Source: Roseiarcus sp963764955 (lineage in GTDB: Bacteria; Pseudomonadota; Alphaproteobacteria; Rhizobiales; Beijerinckiaceae). Taken from it: a stretch of DNA of 64,000 nucleotides. The DNA is taken from NCBI GenBank assembly GCA_963764955.1, contig CAVXVE010000017.1, positions 1-64,000 of the forward strand. The letters run 5' to 3'. The translations under genes and the position numbers were made by a program. Under the pieces are notes generated by a model. The model was not told the DNA's origin, did no database searches, and saw only the letters and a list, made by a program, of their open reading frames with translations. This document shows, in pieces, positions 26,417 through 34,794 of the stretch (position 1 is its first letter; every line of letters begins with the position of its first letter).

Positions 26417-26540
26417 TCACGCGCCGCCCCGCTCCTCGCCGCTCGGCGGAACCAGCAGCTTGTCGATGTGGTTGCCGTCCATGTCGACGATCTCGAAGCG
26501 CCAGCCTTCCCAGGCGAAGGCCTCGTGGCTCCGGCACTTC
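26417..26540 (-). pseudogene. CorC/HlyC-type transporter, C-terminal fragment
   Basis: The minus-strand frame AFAWEGWRFEIVDMDGNHID continues to KLLVPPSGEERGGA and stops at 26417. This is the end of the CorC_HlyC domain found in CBS-domain hemolysin-like transporters. Nothing upstream matches the rest of such a protein (about 400 residues), so only the last 40 codons remain. Confidence 0.6.
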
Positions 26541-26625
26541 AACTGCGTCCAGCTATCACGCGACCAACGAATCTGCGAATAACGGCCATTCTTGTCGTGT
26601 GCGGCGCTTGAGCACCGAGCATCCC

Positions 26626-26672
26626 CGAGACGGCTTGCGCGAGATCTTCGGCCTTATCGGCGCGCCGCTTTT
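26626..26672 (+). repeat. Fragment resembling the 3' end of der
   Basis: The DNA around CTTCGGCCTTATCGGCG is the same as in der at about 24315, with about 31 of 35 aligned bases equal. The frame reads GLREIFGLIGAPLF against der's GLRETFGLIGVPIR. It lies 2.2 kb downstream, just before the GST gene. Confidence 0.45.
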
Positions 26673-26711
26673 CTGGCAAAACGCCAATGATCGTCGTCGG
26701 AGCAAGGCGTC

Positions 26712-27359
26712 ATGAAGCTTTACTTCAGCCGCAACTTGAATCCGCGCCTCGCGGTGGCCGCGGCGCGCTATTTGAAGTCGCCGGTCGAATTTGAATTCGC
26801 TTCGCCCTTCTCACCGGGGCAGAGCGAGAAATTTCTCAAGCTCAATCCGAACCAAAGCGTTCCCATCCTGGTCGAGGGTGAAAAGACGCTGTGGGAGGCG
26901 GACGCCATTGCGTGCCGGCTTTCGCAGCTGGCCAAGTCAGACTTCTGGCCGATGGGCGAGGCGCTGCCCGACGTCGTGCGCTGGATCAGCTGGGGCTATT
27001 GGAATTTCGTCCGGGCCTGCGATCGGGTCCATTTCGAGCGCGTGACCAAACAGCGCTACGGCATCGGCCCGGTGAGGCAGGATGTGGTGGAATCGGGCCT
27101 GAACGAGTTCTCTTCCTCAGCCGCGATTCTGGAACGGCACCTCGGCGCGGCGGACTGGCTCGTCGGCGACCACCCAACCTACGCCGATTTCCGCGTCGCC
27201 TGCGTGCTGCCGTTCGCCGAGATCGCGGGCTTGCCGGTTCATGATTTTCCGCGCGTCGAAGCCTGGCATGCGCGGCTCATGGAGATCCCGGCCTGGCGGG
27301 ATCCGTTCGCGGGCCTCGACGCGCCCGAACTGCCGCCAATCCGGACAGGCGGCCGGTAG
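26712..27359 (+). CDS. Glutathione S-transferase family protein
   Basis: A 215-residue GST-like protein. The N-terminal thioredoxin-fold domain (residues 1-78) starts MKLYFSRNLNPRLAVAAARY and has the cis-Pro in NQSVPILVEGEKTLWEADAI, where E-A-D takes the place of the usual E-S-x glutathione motif. The helical C-terminal domain includes GDHPTYADFRVACVLPFAE with the conserved Asp. Probably a detoxification or redox enzyme of unknown substrate. It is alone on the strand, directly after the der-like fragment. Confidence 0.8.
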   Translation: MKLYFSRNLNPRLAVAAARYLKSPVEFEFASPFSPGQSEKFLKLNPNQSVPILVEGEKTLWEADAIACRLSQLAKSDFWPMGEALPDVVRWISWGYWNFVRACDRVHFERVTKQRYGIGPVRQDVVESGLNEFSSSAAILERHLGAADWLVGDHPTYADFRVACVLPFAEIAGLPVHDFPRVEAWHARLMEIPAWRDPFAGLDAPELPPIRTGGR

Positions 27360-27615
27360 CCCTGCCTCGCCACACCTCCGCCGCGCTCTGGCGCCTGGCT
27401 TTGCGTTCGCCTTGACGCGGACAATCGGATTCGAGCGAAAAAACTCGGAAAAAAGAGCCCTTGTTCGAAGCGCGTTCCTGACGATGAGGCTTGGCTGAGG
27501 GCAAAGGCGGCCGCAGACTCGCAATTTAACAGTCGTGTTTAACGCCTCACAACGGCGCAAAGCTATCGCTCGGATCCAGCGGATCTCTCCGCGCTTGCGA
27601 CCGAGGCACGACAGC

Positions 27616-29586
27616 ATGTACACCGCCGCCGAAATCCAAATGATCCGCAACATCGATCCCGGCGCTGTTTTGCCGGGCATCGACACGAAGACCGGCAATC
27701 CCGTCGCCGCGTCTTCACTCATCGACGTCACCAAGATAACCCAGAATTCCAAGGCGCCTTACTATTACGTGCCCTCCAGGAACGCCGTCTATGTCACGCA
27801 GGCGGGCGCGGTGCTGAGCGGCATCAATTTCGGCACGGCGACGGTGCTGGTCGGCGCCGACAATGTGACGATCAAGGACAGCAGCTTCAGCGGAACGACC
27901 GGCTATTACGCCGTCGAGCAGACCGGCGCTTACAGCGGCCTTACGGTGGAAAACAGCACCTTCACCGGCTCCAAATCGCCGACTGAAAACAATGTCTGGA
28001 TCGGCTCTGTTCAGGGCGCCATGACGATCGAGGACAACAGCTTTTTGAATTCACCAACCGACGCGATCGATATGCACGGGGGCGTCGTGACCGGCAATTA
28101 TTTCTCCGGCGCGGGGTACTCGCCGGGGGCGCATGCCGATGCGATCTGGGTGACGGGCACGACCGGCACCACCATCACCGACAATTTCATCGACGGAACG
28201 CCGAACGCCGACTCGCCCGCCAACGCCAACAGCGACCTTCGGCTGACCAACGAACTGGGCAATCTCAGCAACGTGACCGTCTCCGGCAATTACCTGCTCG
28301 GCGGCGCCTACGCCGTCGAAGCCGGAAGCGCGACCACCAAGTACACGGTCAGCAATGTGTCGATCACCGGCAATTACATCGGGTTCGAAACCTACGGCCC
28401 TTTTTATCCCGCCACGCCCGGGGTGAGCGAGACCGGGAACACGATCGTCGACTTCACCAATCCGACCCCTTCGATTCTGGCGCAGGCGGCCTACACGGCC
28501 GCCGGCGTTCCAACCGCGGGCGTGATCTCTGCGACAACAGGCAGCGTCTGGGCCATCGCCAGCGGATCGAAGCCGATGACGATCTTCGGCAACGGCATTG
28601 TGGGCGAGGACCTGCAGGCCGGCGCGGGCGAAACGAACTTCGTCGGCGGCGCCGGCACGCAACATCTCTATGGCGGCCAGGGCGTCAACATTGTCACCGA
28701 GCTCGCCATGAGCGATCGCGGCGACACGGTGTCGGGTTTCAATCCGGCCAAGGACGTGATCGATCTCAGCCACATCGACGCCAACCTGACCACGGCCGGC
28801 GTCCAGAACTTCACCTTCATCGGCACGGCCGCATTCAGCGGCGCCGGAGCGCAGGTGCGCTATCAGTTCGACACGACGAAAAACGTGACCACAGTCCAGG
28901 TGGCGCTCGCGGGCGACGCGTCGGCCGATCTCACGATCACGCTCATGGGACTGCTTCCGCTCACCGCCGCCAACTTTGCGCTCACCGCGGCTCAGTCCTC
29001 AGCCGATCTGGCGGCCGGGGCGCTCGAAACCTACAGTAAGGTCCAGACCTCCGGGGCGTCTTTTGAATACCTGCATTCGAACATCGTAGGGAGGGCCTAT
29101 ACGTCGTTCGAGTCGTTCTCGGGCCCCGGCTACGGCAATCTTGCGGCGAATGAGCTGAACCTCAGTTCGACCGCGGACGAGCTGCTTCTGTACGATCCCA
29201 ACCAGACAGTCTCGAGAGGCGCCGCCGTCGAGCTCCTGCAGACAGGGACGGGCCAGGATATGCTGAGCTACCATCCCGTCGAGACCATCGACGCCACGAC
29301 CAGCGGGTCCGAACATTTCATCTTCGCCGCGGGCTTCGGCGCTGAAACGATCAAGGGCTTCGGGGCTTCGGGCGCAAGCGCGGACACGATCCAGCTCGCG
29401 ACGTCGTCGTTCTCCTATCTGACGGCCGGCATGTCGCAGACTCAGGACCTCACGGCGTTGCTGGCGCACGCCTCGAGCGGCTCGTCCGGCCTGACGATCT
29501 CCAACTCGTACGGCGACAGCCTCACGCTTGCCGGGGTGAGCGCCGCGACGGTCGCAGCCAATCCGGCCGCGATCCGCTTCGCCTGA
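27616..29586 (+). CDS. Secreted beta-helix protein with RTX/M10-like C-terminus
   Basis: A protein of about 656 residues with no signal peptide. Residues 60-300 are a right-handed parallel beta-helix: repeated short segments such as VTIKDSSFSGTTGYYAVEQ, TVENSTFTGS, TIEDNSFLNS and VSITGNYIGF, typical of pectate lyase and alginate epimerase folds. Residues 330-480 resemble the serralysin C-terminal/RTX region (GAGETNFVGGAGTQHLYGG; FNPAKDVIDLSHIDANL). Such proteins are exported by type I secretion through a C-terminal signal; no secretion genes are nearby. ATG 27616 is preferred, while a GTG at 27535 would add 27 arginine-rich residues. Likely a surface polysaccharide-acting or biofilm protein. 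Confidence 0.65.
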   Translation: MYTAAEIQMIRNIDPGAVLPGIDTKTGNPVAASSLIDVTKITQNSKAPYYYVPSRNAVYVTQAGAVLSGINFGTATVLVGADNVTIKDSSFSGTTGYYAVEQTGAYSGLTVENSTFTGSKSPTENNVWIGSVQGAMTIEDNSFLNSPTDAIDMHGGVVTGNYFSGAGYSPGAHADAIWVTGTTGTTITDNFIDGTPNADSPANANSDLRLTNELGNLSNVTVSGNYLLGGAYAVEAGSATTKYTVSNVSITGNYIGFETYGPFYPATPGVSETGNTIVDFTNPTPSILAQAAYTAAGVPTAGVISATTGSVWAIASGSKPMTIFGNGIVGEDLQAGAGETNFVGGAGTQHLYGGQGVNIVTELAMSDRGDTVSGFNPAKDVIDLSHIDANLTTAGVQNFTFIGTAAFSGAGAQVRYQFDTTKNVTTVQVALAGDASADLTITLMGLLPLTAANFALTAAQSSADLAAGALETYSKVQTSGASFEYLHSNIVGRAYTSFESFSGPGYGNLAANELNLSSTADELLLYDPNQTVSRGAAVELLQTGTGQDMLSYHPVETIDATTSGSEHFIFAAGFGAETIKGFGASGASADTIQLATSSFSYLTAGMSQTQDLTALLAHASSGSSGLTISNSYGDSLTLAGVSAATVAANPAAIRFA

Positions 29587-29599
29587 TTTGGCCAGGATA

Positions 29600-29625
29600 G
29601 GGAGCCGGGCGATCGCTCGGCTCCC
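29600..29625 (+). terminator. Hairpin after beta-helix gene
   Basis: Stem GGGAGCCG (29600-29607) with CGGCTCCC (29618-29625), 14 bases after the stop. There is no T run, so it is a weak terminator candidate. The convergent gene ends at 29668. Confidence 0.4.
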
Positions 29626-29667
29626 CCGTGCTTGCGCCGGCGCGGGGGACTGCGACCCAAGGCGGAT

Positions 29668-30114
29668 CTATTGGGGCGCCGCAATGGTGTAGGTCAGATT
29701 CAGAATTTTCCAGTCGCCGCCTGTCTTGCCGACGACCTTCGTCCAGAAGCCATTCGATGCCGACTCGCCCGAGGCCGGCGTGAAAGTATAGCCGCCGGCG
29801 CATAGCGCAACGTCGCCGATCACGCGCGAGCTCGTCAGGGTGTCGACGCCCTTGTCACCAGGTTTCATGAAGGAGGCATAGGTCTTGACCAGCTCGTCAT
29901 GTCCCTTGGAGACTCCCCAGGGTGAGACAAGCTCGCCGTCGGCAGCGAAGACCGCCGCCATTTTTTCGGCGTCGCCGCTGGTCGCGGCGGCCCCGTAAGC
30001 GTTGATCGCCGCATTGCAGATACTCGTCGCATCGTCCGCGGCGGCCGCGGGCCCGCAAAATACGAGGCCGGCGCCGATCAAGCACATAGTGGAAATTTGA
30101 CTTCCGTAACGCAT
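29668..30114 (-). CDS. Exported SnoaL/NTF2-like (DUF4440) protein
   Basis: A 148-residue exported protein. Signal peptide (ISTMCLIGAGLVFCGPAAAA), then an NTF2-like cone fold: ICNAAINAYGAAATSGDAEK helix, VFAADGELVSPWGVSKGHDE, and the strand VGKTGGDWKILNLTYT. Members often act as small enzymes or ligand binders. ATG 30114 has GGAGGG 5 bases before it and begins the signal peptide. It is monocistronic. Confidence 0.7.
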   Translation of the reverse strand: MRYGSQISTMCLIGAGLVFCGPAAAADDATSICNAAINAYGAAATSGDAEKMAAVFAADGELVSPWGVSKGHDELVKTYASFMKPGDKGVDTLTSSRVIGDVALCAGGYTFTPASGESASNGFWTKVVGKTGGDWKILNLTYTIAAPQ

Positions 30115-30427
30115 TGTTCCCTCCATTCGATTAGGGATTTCGCCAGTTATCGTTTTCACGATGGCGAAGCTGTACGCTGCCTGACTTCGAGCAGTCGTCA
30201 TTGCGTCGGGCTATACTTAAAAGCTTGAGCCTCAAAGTAATATCAATCTGCGCTGGGGCTCAATCCTCAGTGTCTACTAAGCGCAGAAAGCAAAAGATAT
30301 ACGTATTAATACTAACAGGCAGCCCGAGGAGGCCAGCGATACGGCGATGGCGCGCAGGCCCGCCTCGCGGCCCGGGCTGTCAGATGGCGCAACATGGCTC
30401 GGCGAAAACGGCCAACCTCAACTGAAA

Positions 30428-30640
30428 TCAGGGTCGTCGCCGACGCGCAAGGAACCTTGTGGCGAGTAGCACGCCGCCAATAGCCAGCACGACCGGAACA
30501 CCGGATCCGAGGACAGGAGCAGGCGCGCCAACGAGATCGCCGACATCGCACTGCCAACTCTGCGAGTGAGCGCAGTTCGCGCCGGCATTTGCTTCCGCGG
30601 CCATCACACATAGGCACAACGCAAGCGCTAATGTCCTCAT
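30428..30640 (-). CDS. Small exported protein with C-terminal membrane anchor
   Basis: A 70-residue protein: signal peptide (LALALCLCVMAAEANA), a short Cys-containing core (NCAHSQSWQCDVGD), then a hydrophobic helix and basic tail (PVVLAIGGVLLATRFLARRR). Signal plus helix plus Arg cluster resembles a PEP-CTERM/sortase-like sorting tail, though no canonical PEP is present. ATG 30640 has GGAGAG 7 bases upstream. Function unknown. The gap 30115-30427 before it contains no other gene. Confidence 0.5.
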   Translation of the reverse strand: MRTLALALCLCVMAAEANAGANCAHSQSWQCDVGDLVGAPAPVLGSGVPVVLAIGGVLLATRFLARRRRP

Positions 30641-30850
30641 CACAATCTCTCCGAACACCGAAAGTGTATTGACTTGCACCACACCAATTATACCGTGTCA
30701 AGTTCGTAGTTTCAGTCTAGGTCGACAGTCCCAACCGCCGTCGCGCCTCCGCAGGCGTCGCCGGCGAGGCCAAGCGGAGTCAGTATCGCGAGCATGTCGC
30801 TCCCTTCCCATGCCCACCCACGGAACTTGCTCCGTTCCCGCCACAAAACG

Positions 30851-31047
30851 GCGCTTATAGCGATACCTGTTGGTTGATCTTCGCGGCGCCTATCTTTCGG
30901 TTTTTTGTCATGACCTGGCTTGTACCGACCATCCATGTGAACACTAACTGACGCGACTAAGATATTGATAATATGGTAAATGATGAGGTATGATCGCAAA
31001 TCTCACTGGCGATGTGTGGATGGCCGTGTCAAGCCCAGCCATGACGG
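30851..31047 (-). repeat. Long interspersed repeat, copy B
   Basis: Inverted copy of 15531-15748. The frame in both copies would read LIIYHIINILVAS and DG-x-x-KPGHD, a spurious product often seen in rhizobial annotation; the similarity is at the DNA level. It ends at GTCATGGC on the right. Confidence 0.65.
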
Positions 31048-31279
31048 CCCTTGGATCGGTTTCTGAATCAGTTGAATTCCACAACGATCAATAGCCATAG
31101 CTATAAACAGTCTACAAATACTTTGCAAAAAACAGAAGTCGTGCTATACCTTTCTCAGTCGCGGAATTTGAGACGCCGCGGTCCTGGGCAGACGGAGCGC
31201 GCGGCGAGAGAGGAAGAAATTGGCTTTGGGGCGTTCAGACCGCAACCCGAAAGGCGAGTTGAGAGGGAGTTGAGACGAG

Positions 31280-31338
31280 GGCGAAATTTTTTTATTCCAA
31301 TCGGCTCTAACCCATTGAAAAGTCCAGATTCGGAAAAA
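31280..31338 (-). repeat. Interspersed repeat, copy 2 (GGACTTTTC family)
   Basis: Read on the minus strand: TTCCGAATCTGGACTTTTC, then AATGGGTTAGAGCCGA, an A-rich run and TTTCGCCC. Same order as copies at 15243 and 49079. Confidence 0.6.
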
Positions 31339-31339
31339 T

Positions 31340-31410
31340 AAACGCTAGTAAATTGGAGTCATTTTACTAGCGTTTAGGCGCGTTTACTGGCGTTTACGGG
31401 CGTTTACTTG
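31340..31410. repeat. 13-bp hairpin followed by four 10-bp tandem repeats
   Basis: AAACGCTAGTAAA (31340-31352) pairs perfectly with TTTACTAGCGTTT (31363-31375). From 31371 follow four units in exact 10-base register: CGTTTAGGCG, CGTTTACTGG, CGTTTACGGG, CGTTTACTTG (to 31410). The whole lies about 105 bases before the acyl-CoA synthetase gene. One-turn spacing suggests cooperative protein binding on one helix face. Confidence 0.6.
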
Positions 31411-31513
31411 GCGGGCGGGTTCGCGCCCAGGTTGCGCGGCAAGCCCCCATGACGGCGCGCGCCGCACCTTAAGCGGCGTTGCGGGAGCGGCCAAGCGGAG
31501 TCACTATCGCCCC

Positions 31514-33229
31514 ATGTCTCTCGCACCCTTCTCATCCGCGCCCGGCGCCGCCAAAGAGCCCCCCACCTTCCGCGAAGCGCGCGACCTCCTGCTTGAGCTT
31601 GAGCACGACTATCACGGCGCACGGGCCGCGTTCGTCTGGCCGAGGCCGGAGCGGTTCAACTGGGCGCTCGACTGGTTCGACGCCGAGCTCGCGGCCGGAG
31701 AGCATGGGCGCAAGACCGCACTCAAGGTCATCGGCGATCGCGTCGAGACGCGGACCTTCGAGGATCTGCGCATCGAGTCGTCGCGTCTCGCCAATGGCCT
31801 GCGCGCGCTCGGCGCCAGGCGTGGCGATCGCCTTTTGATGATGCTCGGCGTCGTCCCGGAATTGTGGGCGACGATGCTGGCTTCGATGAAGCTCGGCCTC
31901 GTGCTGATCCCGGCGATGCCGACGCTTGGGCCAGCCGACATCGCCGACAGGCTCGAGCGGGGCCATGCGAAACTTCTGGTCGCGCACGGGTCCGATGCGG
32001 AGAAATTCGCCGGACTCGGGGAGGGCGTCGTGCGCGTCGCGGTCGGCGTCGCCCCGTCGGGCTGGCGCCGTTACGCCATGCTTCTCGGCAGCCAGTTCTT
32101 CGAGCCTGACGGCCCGACCAACGCCGACGACCCTATGCTGCTCTATTTCACCTCCGGCACGACCGCGCGCGCCAAGCTCGTCGTGCACACCCACGCGAGC
32201 TACCCGATCGGGCACCTCTCGACCATGTACGGGCTCGGCCTCAAGCCCGGCGACGCGCATCTCAACATTTCCTCGCCCGGCTGGGCCAAGCACGCCTGGT
32301 CGAGCGTGTTCGCGCCCTGGAACGCCGGCGCGACCGTGATCGCGCTCAGCCAGCGCTTCGAGCCGCGCGCGGCGCTCGACGCGCTGGTCGAGCATCAGGT
32401 CACGACGTTCTGCGCCCCGCCGACCGTCTGGCGGATGCTGATCCAGCATGATTTGAGGAAATGGAAGGTCGTCCTGCGCGAGGTCAATGCGGCGGGCGAG
32501 CCGGTCAACCCGGAGATCATCGAGCAGGTGAGGCGCGCCTGGGGCTTGCCCCTCCGCGATTCCTACGGGCAGACCGAGACGACGATGATGATCGGCAATT
32601 CGCCCGGCCAGAGGATCGTTCCCGGCTCGATGGGGCGCCCCCTGCCGGGCTATCGGGTGGCGCTCATCGACCCCGACGGGCTCGAGAGCGACACCGGCGA
32701 GATCGCGCTTCCGCTGCGCCCGCGCTCCGCGGGCCTCATGTCCGGCTATCAGAACGATGAGAGCGAGCTTACGCCGATCGATGGCGCCTACTACCGCACC
32801 GGCGATGTCGCCTCCCGCGACGCGGACGGCTACATCACCTTCATCGGCCGGGCCGACGACGTGTTCAAATCGAGCGACTATCGCTTGAGTCCGTTCGAGC
32901 TCGAAAGCGTGCTGATCGAACATCCGGCGGTGGCGGAAGCCGCCGTGGTGCCGGCGCCCGATCCGGTGCGCTACACGATCGCGAAAGGCTATATCGCGTT
33001 GGCCAAGGGCCATGCCGCGGACAGCGCCACGGCGGCGGCGATCTTTTCGCACATGCGCGGCCGGCTCTCGGCCTATAAGCTTGTGCGACGGCTCGAGTTC
33101 TTTGAACTGCCGAAGACCGTCTCGGGCAAGATCCGGCGGGTCGAACTGCGCCAGCGGGAAAGCGGGCTCGCCGAGCGCGGCGAGCGGGCGGCGGCGGAGT
33201 TCAGGATCGAGGATTTTCCGGAGGAGTAG
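31514..33229 (+). CDS. AMP-forming acyl-CoA synthetase
   Basis: A 571-residue ANL-superfamily enzyme joining a carboxylic acid to CoA through an acyl-adenylate. The ATP loop is LLYFTSGTTARAKLVVHTHA (about 207-226). Then SSPGWAKHAWSSVFAPW, the A5 motif DSYGQTETTMMIG, the hinge and A8 region YYRTGDVASRDADGYI and FIGRADDVFKSSDYR, and the C-terminal catalytic Lys in KTVSGKIRR. The layout resembles medium-chain/acetyl-CoA synthetase-like proteins (MACS group). The substrate cannot be fixed. The gene stands alone behind the 10-base repeats; a convergent hairpin follows. Confidence 0.85.
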   Translation: MSLAPFSSAPGAAKEPPTFREARDLLLELEHDYHGARAAFVWPRPERFNWALDWFDAELAAGEHGRKTALKVIGDRVETRTFEDLRIESSRLANGLRALGARRGDRLLMMLGVVPELWATMLASMKLGLVLIPAMPTLGPADIADRLERGHAKLLVAHGSDAEKFAGLGEGVVRVAVGVAPSGWRRYAMLLGSQFFEPDGPTNADDPMLLYFTSGTTARAKLVVHTHASYPIGHLSTMYGLGLKPGDAHLNISSPGWAKHAWSSVFAPWNAGATVIALSQRFEPRAALDALVEHQVTTFCAPPTVWRMLIQHDLRKWKVVLREVNAAGEPVNPEIIEQVRRAWGLPLRDSYGQTETTMMIGNSPGQRIVPGSMGRPLPGYRVALIDPDGLESDTGEIALPLRPRSAGLMSGYQNDESELTPIDGAYYRTGDVASRDADGYITFIGRADDVFKSSDYRLSPFELESVLIEHPAVAEAAVVPAPDPVRYTIAKGYIALAKGHAADSATAAAIFSHMRGRLSAYKLVRRLEFFELPKTVSGKIRRVELRQRESGLAERGERAAAEFRIEDFPEE

Positions 33230-33253
33230 GGCGGCCGAGGGCCGGAGCGAAAA

Positions 33254-33282
33254 CGGCCCCGCCTGGGAGGGAAGCGGGGCCG
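33254..33282. terminator. Hairpin between convergent genes
   Basis: Perfect 9-base stem CGGCCCCGC (33254-33262) and GCGGGGCCG (33274-33282), 25 bases after the synthetase stop and 29 before the end of the DUF2282 gene. No T run; probably works in both directions. Confidence 0.5.
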
Positions 33283-33310
33283 GCGAGCCAAGGAAGCTTG
33301 AACCTTGGCC

Positions 33311-33592
33311 TTACATCGCGGTCAGCGAGCCATGTCCGTTCGGGGTCTTGATCTCTTCGCAACTGCCCTTCTTGACGTATTTCCAATGCGCCGGATCATA
33401 GTTGATCGTCGAAGTGCCGGCGCAGGTGGTGCCGGCGCCGGCGGCGCAGTCATTCTTGCCGGCGAGCGCGACGCCGTAGCACTTGTCGGCGCCCGGCTGG
33501 GCCGGGGCGGGGCCGGCCTTGGCGATGGTGGCGAGAGCCCCGGCAAGCGAGGCGGCGAGGGCGGCGGCGGTGATGGCGGTTCTGGCGTTCAC
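33311..33592 (-). CDS. Bufferin-type (DUF2282) copper-binding peptide precursor, orphan
   Basis: A 93-residue exported protein of the DUF2282 family. Signal peptide (residues 1-26), then the family core with four Cys: C38 in DKCYGVALAGKNDC49, C57 in GAGTTCAG, C78 in KGSCEEIKTP, ending GSLTAM. DUF2282 proteins have been described as bufferins: ribosomally made peptides whose cysteines are modified by a DUF692 (MNIO) enzyme with a DUF2063 partner so that they bind copper in the periplasm. Neither partner is encoded in this window; the neighbours are an acyl-CoA synthetase and TrxC. It may be served by enzymes elsewhere or be unmodified. Confidence 0.75.
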   Translation of the reverse strand: MNARTAITAAALAASLAGALATIAKAGPAPAQPGADKCYGVALAGKNDCAAGAGTTCAGTSTINYDPAHWKYVKKGSCEEIKTPNGHGSLTAM

Positions 33593-33820
33593 GCGGAAAT
33601 CCTCCAGCTAAACAATAAGGTGGCGGGCGGGGCGGCAGCCTCGCCTGTGTGACGGAGCCTGGGCGGCTCCTGCAGCCCAGTACGTCCCGCCTGCGCCGGG
33701 GTTACCGGGAGTTAATATCACGAATTCGTGATGGCGCCTGCGCTTCTCGGCCTTTGCGCGCTTGAAACCCCGCCGATTGGGGCCAAATATCGGCGAGCGC
33801 CATCGAGAGGGCGCTCGACC

Positions 33821-34246
33821 ATGACCGAATCCATCCACGCCGTCTGTCCCCACTGCTCCGCGGTCAACCGCATCCCCGCCGACCGTCCGGCGTCGGAAGC
33901 CAAGTGCGGGGCGTGCAAGGCGAACCTGTTCACCGGCGAGCCGATCGCGCTGACCTCGAAGACCTTCGACAAGCATGTCGAGCGCAACGGCATGCCGCTG
34001 ATCGTCGACTTCTGGGCGCCGTGGTGCGGGCCGTGCCGGGCAATGGCGCCGATCTTCGACAAGGCGGCGAAAGAGCTCGAGCCGCGCGCCCGCTTCGCCA
34101 AGGTCAATGTCGACGAGGAGCCGGCGATCGCGGCGCGTTACGGCATCCGCGGCATTCCGACGCTGATCGCCTTCGAGAAGGGCAAGGTGGCCAAGCAGCA
34201 CGCGGGGCTGGTGGACCTCAATTTTCTGCGCGGGCTGGCGGGGTGA
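33821..34246 (+). CDS. trxC: Thioredoxin TrxC (thioredoxin 2)
   Basis: A 141-residue cytoplasmic thioredoxin with the N-terminal zinc module that defines TrxC: CPHC (residues 9-12) and CGAC (29-32). The thioredoxin fold follows with the active site WAPWCGPCRAMAP and the cis-Pro in IRGIPTLIAF. It reduces disulphides and is often part of the oxidative stress response. ATG 33821. Divergent from the DUF2282 gene, with 228 bases between them, so shared stress control is conceivable. Confidence 0.9.
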   Translation: MTESIHAVCPHCSAVNRIPADRPASEAKCGACKANLFTGEPIALTSKTFDKHVERNGMPLIVDFWAPWCGPCRAMAPIFDKAAKELEPRARFAKVNVDEEPAIAARYGIRGIPTLIAFEKGKVAKQHAGLVDLNFLRGLAG

Positions 34247-34253
34247 GCGGAAG

Positions 34254-34273
34254 GGCGCTTCAAGAAAAGCGCC
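34254..34273. terminator. Hairpin between convergent trxC and AHSA1 gene
   Basis: Stem GGCGCTT (34254-34260) and AAGCGCC (34267-34273), 8 bases after the trxC stop and just before the end of the convergent gene. Confidence 0.5.
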
Positions 34274-34290
34274 GTTCCTGTGGCTTCCGA

Positions 34291-34794
34291 TCAGCCCTGA
34301 AGTTGCGCCAGATACGCTTCGAGTTTCGCGAGCACGCCGCCGAAGCCGTTCGTCATGCTGGCGCGTCCCGCTTCGAACGCCCTGATTCCTGCCTCGTCGG
34401 AATTGTACGGCCGCCAAGAGATTGTGATTCGCGTCAACCGAGGACCGATCTCCTCGAAGGTTGTCGTCGATAACAATTCCAACGGCCATTCCGGCGACAG
34501 CGGATGCCGCGCCAGCCCGCCGTCCTTGTCGGAGAACGACTGGATGAGCACGATCTTTTCGTTCGGCACGATCTCGCGAAATCTTTGCAGGCCCCACATC
34601 TGCATCCCGCCCGGCCCTTCGAGGCCGTAGTGGTATGAGCCGCCGACGCGGAAATCCATTGCGGAGTGGATTGTCTTGAACCCTTCGGGGCTCAGCCAGT
34701 TCGCCAAGTGTTTGGCGTCGGTCTGGACCTCATAGACCAGCGCACGCGGCGCTTTCAGGTCACGCGAAATCGAGAAGGCTTCGGTTTCCAGCAC
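34291..34794 (-). CDS. SRPBCC (AHSA1-type) domain protein
   Basis: A 167-residue single-domain START-like protein of the AHSA1 branch: SISRDLKAPRALVYEVQTDA at the N-terminus, then DFRVGGSYHY, PNEKIVLIQSFSDKDG and SMTNGFGGVLAKLEAYLAQL in the C-terminal helix. These fold into a hydrophobic pocket of usually unknown ligand. Its start overlaps the end of an ArsR gene by 35 bases; this ArsR/AHSA1 pairing is widespread, and the regulator presumably controls its partner. Confidence 0.8.
   Translation of the reverse strand: MLETEAFSISRDLKAPRALVYEVQTDAKHLANWLSPEGFKTIHSAMDFRVGGSYHYGLEGPGGMQMWGLQRFREIVPNEKIVLIQSFSDKDGGLARHPLSPEWPLELLSTTTFEEIGPRLTRITISWRPYNSDEAGIRAFEAGRASMTNGFGGVLAKLEAYLAQLQG

Noticed and set aside
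31532..33052. 506-codon open frame on the minus strand
   Set aside because: Antisense shadow of the acyl-CoA synthetase gene with no motif or ribosome binding site.
34760..34794. 35-base overlap of ArsR and AHSA1 genes as a possible error
   Set aside because: Both frames end and start plausibly, and overlapping ArsR/AHSA1 pairs are common.
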